A program made the translations under genes and the position numbers. Shown in pieces: positions 57,481-64,000 of a stretch of DNA of 64,000 bases. Source of the stretch: Mytilus californianus (Eukaryota; Mollusca; Bivalvia; Mytilida; Mytilidae); contig NW_026262734.1 in NCBI RefSeq assembly GCF_021869535.1, forward strand, positions 107,667,088 through 107,731,087. Direction: 5' to 3'. A model generated the notes under the pieces. The model had not been told where the DNA came from, made no database searches, and worked only from the letters and a program-made list of their open reading frames with translations. Each line of letters starts with the position of its first letter. Within the stretch, counting starts at the first letter, position 1.

Positions 57481-60020
57481 AAAGTGACCTCACAGTCGAA
57501 AACAGGGATATGTAAGTTAATAAGTACAGAAATCCCATCTTTCAACTGGCATTTGTTGGTCTGTCACCTTACTGGAAATGAGATATCTTCGAGTCGAAAC
57601 AATTTTTTATCTGGATAGTTTGGACACAGTATTTATTTCGTGGAAATACCTTTTGTTTTTGTTCTGATTAAAATGTCTATCCACCTTTCCATGGAAAGAC
57701 CTTTTGATTTTGTTCTGATATTTAGGTCTTTCTTCTTTTCTGTGGAAAGACCTTTTGATTTTGTTCTGATTATGTTTTGTTTCTTCTGCCTAATTTGTTT
57801 TATTGTGTGGTATTGTTGTGTCAAAAGCTGTCGCTTAGATATTTGGTATATATTATCGAACAGTTTATATGCTTTAGAAACTAACACTGCTTAACCAAAT
57901 ACTTTACTTTGCAGGAGTTTTCTTCTCGAACACTGTTTTTCTTGTGCGTACTTCTCCTTCGAAACCGTAAAAGATTGCAAATTTTTTTTTCAAAAATTGC
58001 TCGTTATATCCTCAGCTTGATTGATCGAAGAGATCCAGCGATTATGAAAATTATTTCCTTTATGTATTCGATATGAGTGAAATGTATAAGTTACCCATAA
58101 ATCATAAGGGATAGAGACCAAGGGTCTTTTGATTTGAGGTCCTGAGTCCACCAAAATAAAATGAGGTCGAAGGGTCAAGGTCGTGGTCTTATTTTATGAC
58201 ATTGCTTGTGCATTCTTCTCCTTAGAAACTGTAATAAATCCTGACAAGAGGTTTACTAAATTGTTGATAGCAACATGTCGTAAGAGGAAATGTTTTGTTC
58301 AAAGGGGCACAGTGAGATCTAATAGTGTTCTTCCCTGGAATGTTAAAGGGACATTAGCTGTCATATCGATCATCACTCGATAATATATATCAGCATTTCG
58401 TGGGTATTTTTGTCTAGACGCCATGTAATTAACCATCGAGATGACCTGGAAGACTGCCGACGGTCACATAACCCGATATAAACATAAACATAAATATAAA
58501 TACATTGCAATCACGTGCAATTGGATTTTTCTAGGTCTGTTTGATTTCATGTTATAGATTTGAAAAATAAGTTGATCATCGTTTTTACCCATATAAGAAT
58601 GATTTTGTGGATCGAATCAGTCAACGAAATGGTTCATCTTTGTTTCACTTTCAATGCTGACATTCTTTTCGTTTAAATGGCTGAATACGCCTAATACATG
58701 CGTAACCAATCTCTAGCTAAGGAGTTATACTGAAGGATACGGATTCAATGAGGTCAAATTATTCACTCGCAAGTGAATAATTCATCAGCGAGGTTTCTTA
58801 GATTATTTTGACAAAATTGAACTAAACTAGCTGTTAAAAGCGAATTATTACTTTTACTATTTCACTTTCTTAACGATTAAAAAAAAAATTATATATTTGA
58901 ATGTTTTCTATATCTCGTAGTTGATGCCCCTTTAAAAACAATATGTATAGTCTTATAACTCCTTAAACATACATTGTAGAGACCTTATGACGTTTGATAT
59001 GATGTCCTTGCTTTATGACCTTGAAATTGAGGTCAAGGTCAAAGGTAAATTTGACGTTCTAGGCTACTTGTTCTCATACCTTTAGTATTTTTATTTATCA
59101 TTCTTATATTTCTTATCAAATACACTTAGTCTCGTCTCATGTGGTATCTAATTAAGTCTTTCCACTTTTCATGGACAGAGATTTTGTTTTTGTTATGATT
59201 ATTATTTGTTTTTGTTCCGCCAAATTTAATTCTTGCGCTGTTTGTTTTATTCGCAAGATGTCGCTTATGTTTGGTATATGATATCGAGCAGTTAATGCGC
59301 TGTTGATACTGATACTCTATGTAAGAGTTACTTCCCCGAAAACTGTTTTTCGAGTTATGTCTACTCATTGGCAACCGAAAAGAAACCGACGTATTTGTTT
59401 TGGCAAATTGCTTGTTATATCCTAAGGACAAATTTGAGAAATTTTGACCAGAGCGATACAGAGATTCCATATGAGAGTTAATCTCCTTTCTGTATTTGAT
59501 ATAAGTGATATGTATTTGTAGCTGGCAATTCATAAGTGATAGAGAACTATTGTCCTTGATTTGAGGTCTTTGTTTATGAAAATGAGGACAAGTTCAAAGT
59601 CAAGGTCATATTCCATATTTTGATTTTGGCTTATTATTGCTTTTCAAAAACCGTACAAGATATCAAAAAAATATTTTTACTCAACTGTTAGTTCCGACAT
59701 GTCGGTACATATATAATTTTGTTATTAGGGGGCGTTGACATTTAAGTGGAGTTTTCATCCTTCGCATGTTGAAAATAAGCTGTATTGTGATATAACTCAT
59801 TAACCATGTTGAGTAGAAACTAAGGGTCATTTTATTGGGAGTCCTTACTTTATGACCTTGACATTTAGGTCAAGGTCAAACGTTCTTGATTAAGACCTTT
59901 ACTATAAATCTATATTTATACATGATGAAGCCATGGTGTCTTTCGCAAAAGGTATGAAGACATATGACCTTGAAATGATCGGAAGTCACCTTTGTAAACC
60001 TGAAGTACCCATTTATTGCA
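57480..60020. repeat. Duplicated repeat block with nuclear-receptor-like half sites
   Basis: 57640-58200 and 59150-59640 are diverged copies of one unit (tttgttctgattatgttttg ... ttttattgtgtggtattg; tgtttttcttgtg against tgtttttcgag; tgctcgttatatcc against tgcttgttatatcc). 58940-59060 and 59780-59890 form a second pair around tatgaccttgaaattgaggt. tcaaggtca half sites recur at 59035, 59605 and 59871. 58180-58490 is another repeat. No gene. Confidence 0.55.
57641..57775 (+). repeat. 51 bp tandem repeat, ~3 copies
   Basis: tggaaa(t/g)accttttg starts at 57641, 57692 and 57743, an exact 51 bp period. Being 17 codons long, it keeps both strands open for 84 codons. It is not a gene. Confidence 0.85.
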
Positions 60021-61080
60021 CTGATGTAATTTAAAAGAACCTAGAACCATTTATTTTTGGAATCAATGTGAAGTAACATATCGAATGATACTAGAAATGA
60101 TTTTTTGTAAACCGGAACTAGCCACTTATCTCCCTTATTTCAAGCAAAGGTACGTAGAAACCATAAATATATGTGGAATCAGCATAAAGTAAGCAATTAT
60201 TTGACAACAGAAGTGGCTTTAATTTGAAGATTTGAAGTTGCTAATTATCTTCCTTAATAATGAACAAAGTTACTTAGACATTTTATTTTGGGACTCAAGC
60301 TGTGATAAGCTATCGTCTAACACCAGACATACTTTTTTTTATCCAATTTTTCATATCTTAAGTGAATTTGGGTGGAAAGACCTTCAATTGATTTCTGAAC
60401 AATTGGTTTTAATATATTTTGAATTTTTTTTTAAATATTTTTCATTTTTTTTTATATAAGCGTACCTTTTTTCTAATTCAAAAGATTGCTAGGGTTTTTT
60501 AAGGATTGATTCCTAATTGTTTATACTATGTTCATTTTCTTATAGTTGCTTTCACGTCCAAATTTGTAATGGAATTTAATTATGTTTGATTTATTGTTCG
60601 CACGTTATGATAACATACTGTTGAATTAAACTTTTTCGAAATGTAAGACAATTATGTAGATTCCTATGCAATCCTGAACTTTGATAATAAGTATATCTAT
60701 ATTTAATTATTGGTTACTACCACAATTTGATATTAATAAGTATTGTAATTTTCATTGTTATTAATAAATGTAATGTCAGTATTACAAATCTAATCTTGAA
60801 TCAATCCTAATCCTATCTTATTTTTGGGAAATATTTTTACAAATTCAAATGTGACGTCACTTAGTGTGTTTTTTTAGAATTTCAAATGTGACGTCACTTT
60901 GTGCGTTGAGGCTTTGGCTAACTCGGCTGTGTATTTTTATCTCTTGGATTAAGTTGTTTTATGTAATGTGTCCGTTTTTATTCTGTAGTTAGTCCCCACT
61001 TCGGTTTTATCATGTATATCTATGATATAGTCATTTTATAGAATTTACTGTTTGCAAAATTACAAATTATTCTAAATAAT
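60020..61080. other. Gene-less AT-rich stretch with two CRE palindromes
   Basis: TGACGTCA occurs at 60852-60859 and 60889-60896 in a 37 bp direct repeat (ttcaaatgtgacgtcactt). No exon is seen. Confidence 0.5.
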
Positions 61081-61082
61081 AA

Positions 61083-61650
61083 GGATGTTCTTGTCCCAGG
61101 CAGAAAATCCTGGCCGTGTTAGGCGCAACTTTTTGGAAGTTTTGGTCCTCGGTGCTCTTCAGCTTTGTACTTGTTTCGGCTTTCAAACTTTTTTCATCTG
61201 AGCGTCACTGGTTGGTCTTGTGTGGACGAGACGCACGTCTGGCGTATTGTAATTTTAAGCCTAGTACCTTTTGTTAGCTATTATTCGTGTGCTTCTTTGT
61301 CCTATATGTTCTCCCATTTATTTGTATTGTGGTCCTGTCATGTGATGTTGTCGTTTTGGTGTTGTGTTTGACGTTGCCATAAAAGCGGGAGGTTTGGCAT
61401 GCCACAAAACCAGGTTCAACCCACCATTTTTTTCTTAAAATGTCCTGTACCAAGTCAGGAAAATGGCCATTGTTATATTATAGTTCGTTTCTGTGTGTGT
61501 TACATTTTAATGTTGTGTTTTTGTTGTGTCGTTGTTCTCCTCTCATATTTGATGCGTTTCCCTCAGTTTTAGTTTGTAACCCGGATTTGTTTTTATCTCT
61601 ATCGATTTATGAGTTTCGAACAGTGGTTTACTACTGTTGCTATTTACTTG
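61083..61650 (+). repeat. Hammerhead-linked R1 repeat
   Basis: It begins aaggatgttcttgtcccagg, passes ttggtcctcggtgctcttca, the hammerhead relic (61200-61250), gcgggaggtttggcatgcca and ggttcaacccaccatttttt, and ends at aacccggatttg and cagtggtttactactgttgc. This copy shows the hammerhead and R1 body joined without interruption. Confidence 0.75.
61200..61250 (+). ncRNA. Decayed type I hammerhead ribozyme
   Basis: CTGGTTG (61208-61214) stands for CTGATGA. Stem II GTC...GAC is intact, GAGA replaces GAAA, and stem III CGC...GCG ends in GCGTA. The architecture is clear but both core boxes are mutated. Confidence 0.55.
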
Positions 61651-61659
61651 CTTTATCAG

Positions 61660-62090
61660 GTTAATATCAAATTTTGTGTCAGATTGCTTATGATATTTTC
61701 TATTATTTTGCAGACAGTATTTGGAGCTGTTGTAACCAATAAAATAAAACCCTTATCACACCCTTTAAAGCACCTGATTTCACCTGACAGAATTCACTCA
61801 AGTAATGTGTGAATAAATTATTTTTTAATTATCTAATTAGTCAAATTAACATTCATCATCACAGTATTACTCTGGGACAAAAAACGTTTGTGGCGTACAG
61901 ATTTATGCGTCCAAACATTCTAACTATCCTAAAATTCAAATTCCTTCAAAAAAATGAAACGGTAATATATCATTATTTACTGTAATTTATTAATGAAAGT
62001 ATTCATTTTTATGAGGTTCGCCAATCCATCGTCTTCATGAGAAATAATAATCTCAGTTCAGAAAAATAGACGTCAGAGCAAATATGGACA
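61660..62090. other. Gene-less stretch
   Basis: No exon or recognised repeat. Confidence 0.35.
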
Positions 62091-62350
62091 GAACGGGAGA
62101 TTTTGTCATATGAAAAAATGTAAAATAACAAAAATACCGAATTCCAAGGAAAGTTCAAAACGGAAAGTCCCTTAACAATTGTCAAAATCAAAACCTCAAA
62201 CACATCAAACAAATGGAAAACAACTGTCATATTCCTGACATGGGACCGGCATTTCCTTATGAGAAAATGGTGGATAAAACCTGGTTTTAACGCTAGCTAA
62301 ACCTCTCACTTGTATGACAGTCGCATGAAATTCATTATATTGACATCAAT
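62090..62350 (-). repeat. R2 repeat (reverse)
   Basis: It runs from aataccgaattccaaggaaa, through caactgtcatattcctgaca, to cctctcacttgtatgacagt. This is nearly full length. The frame at 62009 is R2. Confidence 0.8.
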
Positions 62351-62503
62351 GTGTGAACAAAACAAACAGCCATAATAGGTACAAATGTCAAAAATAAGGG
62401 TACAACAGTCAACATTGTTTTATAATCTTAATCACTATAAAAACAAACAAATATGTCAAATATGAAGTATATTTATATGTTTGTTAAAATGATTCATATT
62501 TAC

Positions 62504-62614
62504 CTAGTTCTGTTAAAATCTGAAGGTTGACAGTTTCCTGCAGTCTTGTGTCATTTATCTCTTCAGCATCTGCCAATTTTTTTTCAAGCAAATCCAATTT
62601 CCGCTGTTGCTCAG
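62504..62614 (-). CDS. Coiled-coil exon of a C1q-family gene
   Basis: The acceptor is at 62616-62615 and the donor ACTAG|GTAAAT at 62503. It has 111 bp, phase 1 to phase 1, open throughout. It encodes a heptad-like helix: EQQRKLDLLEKKLADAEEIN, DTRLQETVNLQILTEL. The same TEL|G end and donor occur at the C1q gene exon end (8216), and the start matches the 55921 exon pattern. It is likely an internal exon of a second minus-strand coiled-coil/C1q gene whose first exon lies beyond 64000. It could share a gene with the 55807 exon (6.6 kb apart, compatible phase). Confidence 0.6.
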
Positions 62615-62619
62615 CTGAA

Positions 62620-64000
62620 ATGAGAAAAAAAGAATCCGTTCAAAATATGGGAAAATGTGTTACTACAAATATCATATAATTTATTCATCAGTATCATTTC
62701 ATTATCAGCAAATATTAATAAGATTTCAATTATTTTTCTATTTTGGTTGTGCCGAACACCAAGAAAATAAATCAAATATCAATCTTTGTGTCTTAATTGT
62801 TATATAATTAGTTTCAGATGAAAATAAGCTATTTGAGTCATACATCGAAGTATAGAAAAAGGAGATTTGGTATGATTGCCAATGAGAAAACTTTCAGACA
62901 GAAAGCAATGTACAGTAATATAAACATCTTCAGGGTCACCTGTAAAAAATAAAATCTTGGTTTGCCGTTCACCTATGCTATTGGCACGTCTTAAGATTTA
63001 ATGTTTATAAGATTAGGTCACATAACTGCCTTCAATAGTTAGCAAGATGTTGTTGACTCATGCTTTTTAATATATTAATATGAAATTTAAAAACAAATGG
63101 TGATTTTTTTCTATCTAATAAGAATCATATGCAATGAAATACCAATTGTCAATTTAACTGTTTAATAAAAACAAAATTCAATCTTTTTACAGAATTTAGA
63201 TTTTTTGGCTCTATTATTTATACTGAATTGAATAGTCCACTGAACTAACTTCGGAATTCAGATAAAAAAAATTATTTGACACTACTATTTTCCTTTTTAT
63301 ACATCAAACAAGTAGACCAAAATTAGGAAGATATCTGTAAAAAAATTAGGAAGAAATACGCTATATATATACTAGTAAATGTATTTTTGAATATTGTGTT
63401 TTCAGACCTTTTTCTGAAATTTTCCTCAATTGATTGATGTAAGCTATACTAGGTTTATTGACAGAATAATTTGACATACAGATTTTTTTTTATCATTTTG
63501 GAAAAGAAAAATGTCCTTATAGGCAAAGTCAACGTAATTGGGCGTTTTTCGAATGAAATTGTATATGCATTTATAACTCGTTGACTCGCATCTAAATTTA
63601 GATAAAAAAAATATATGCTAAAGTAACATGTATACTCCCAGAGATAATTCAATTACAAAAATTTGAAAATGTATATAAATGTATAGGATTTCTATTAAAA
63701 ACGACGACGTCAAATATGTAAGTTTATTGAAAAAACATTCACAATAGTTTTGTACTATTTGTTGCTGTAAACAATTTCGGTATAAATATGAAAATATTAG
63801 AGGACCCCTGTGGTTCCGATTAAGAAATAGAAATTAAAATAAAAATAAAGACTTCAAGATATTGTTTCATATGTGCAAGAACTAAAATACTTTTTTTTTC
63901 ACTAACCAAACATCGGAATGAAAGAAAAAGTATTTCCAGCTTTATATTTATCTATAGTAACAATAAGGAAGTATTACATGAAAATCGATTAACACTTGAT
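62620..64000. other. Mostly unannotated; short R3 fragment
   Basis: 62855-62930 is the R3 5' end (ggagatttggtatgattgcc). The rest shows no supported exon. It is presumably the 5' intron of the minus-strand coiled-coil gene. Confidence 0.4.

Noticed and set aside
57633..57894. 84-residue frames on both strands
   Set aside because: They are produced by a 51 bp tandem repeat whose length is a multiple of three.
59126..59533. 135-residue minus-strand frame
   Set aside because: It lies in a repeated block whose other copy (57700-58180) does not keep the frame.
63420..63460. A mini-exon on the minus strand (acceptor and donor about 37 bp apart)
   Set aside because: The donor GTCTGA is poor and the segment too short to judge without cDNA.

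Overview
This window looks like nuclear genomic DNA of a marine bivalve, most likely a Mytilus-type mussel. The evidence is an AT-rich, intron-rich sequence with very few long reading frames, a C1q-domain gene and an IgGFc-binding-protein-like exon of the kind expanded in bivalves, a cysteine-rich secreted peptide gene, and many interspersed repeats that I recognise as mussel-typical. The species is an inference. There are no bacterial operons, rRNAs or CRISPR arrays. Intact tRNA genes were looked for and not found.

Layout. 1-640 is a ~140 bp tandem satellite. 1371-4344 is a 3 kb foldback transposon with ~740 bp inverted arms made of a 21 bp minisatellite; it sits inside an older repeat that carries a decayed hammerhead ribozyme. 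7171-14048 (+) is a secreted coiled-coil/C1q gene with a frameshift. Its ~5.4 kb intron holds a decayed Penelope-like retroelement (PLE, endonuclease part before the reverse transcriptase) with its repeats, and a short repeat that ends next to the C1q exon splice site. 14100-18690 is MITEs and PLE debris.

18693-32446 (-) is a multi-exon gene for a secreted cysteine-rich peptide. Its exons are spliced in matching phase: signal exon, then three Cys-rich exons. A 5.05 kb tandem duplication (24642-29690 and 29688-34746) has copied the TATA box and signal-peptide exon but not the rest. Two alternative promoters/first exons, differing by one residue in the signal peptide, therefore seem to feed one set of downstream exons.

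34880-46400 is mostly PLE fragments, SINEs and short repeats. 46404-47602 (-) is a large exon of an IgGFc-binding (FCGBP-like) protein, with a possible additional exon just upstream. 51924-53050 is a tandem ~560 bp repeat with strong hairpins. 53278-54077 is an 800 bp TTAA-flanked palindrome inserted in a PLE. 55807-55921 and 62504-62614 (-) are two phase-1 coiled-coil exons resembling the C1q gene at 7-14 kb, so a second gene of that family probably lies on the minus strand. 57480-60020 is a duplicated repeat block, and 61083-61650 is another hammerhead-bearing repeat.

The protein-coding theme is secreted proteins of types often linked to immunity (C1q, IgGFc-binding, Cys-rich peptide), embedded in transposon-dense DNA. 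Repeat families are called here R1 (hammerhead-linked, ending in a conserved block around 'aacccggatttg'), R2 (block 'caggaatatgacagttgtt') and R3 (block 'gatgtggtatgattgccaat'); these are local labels, not database names.
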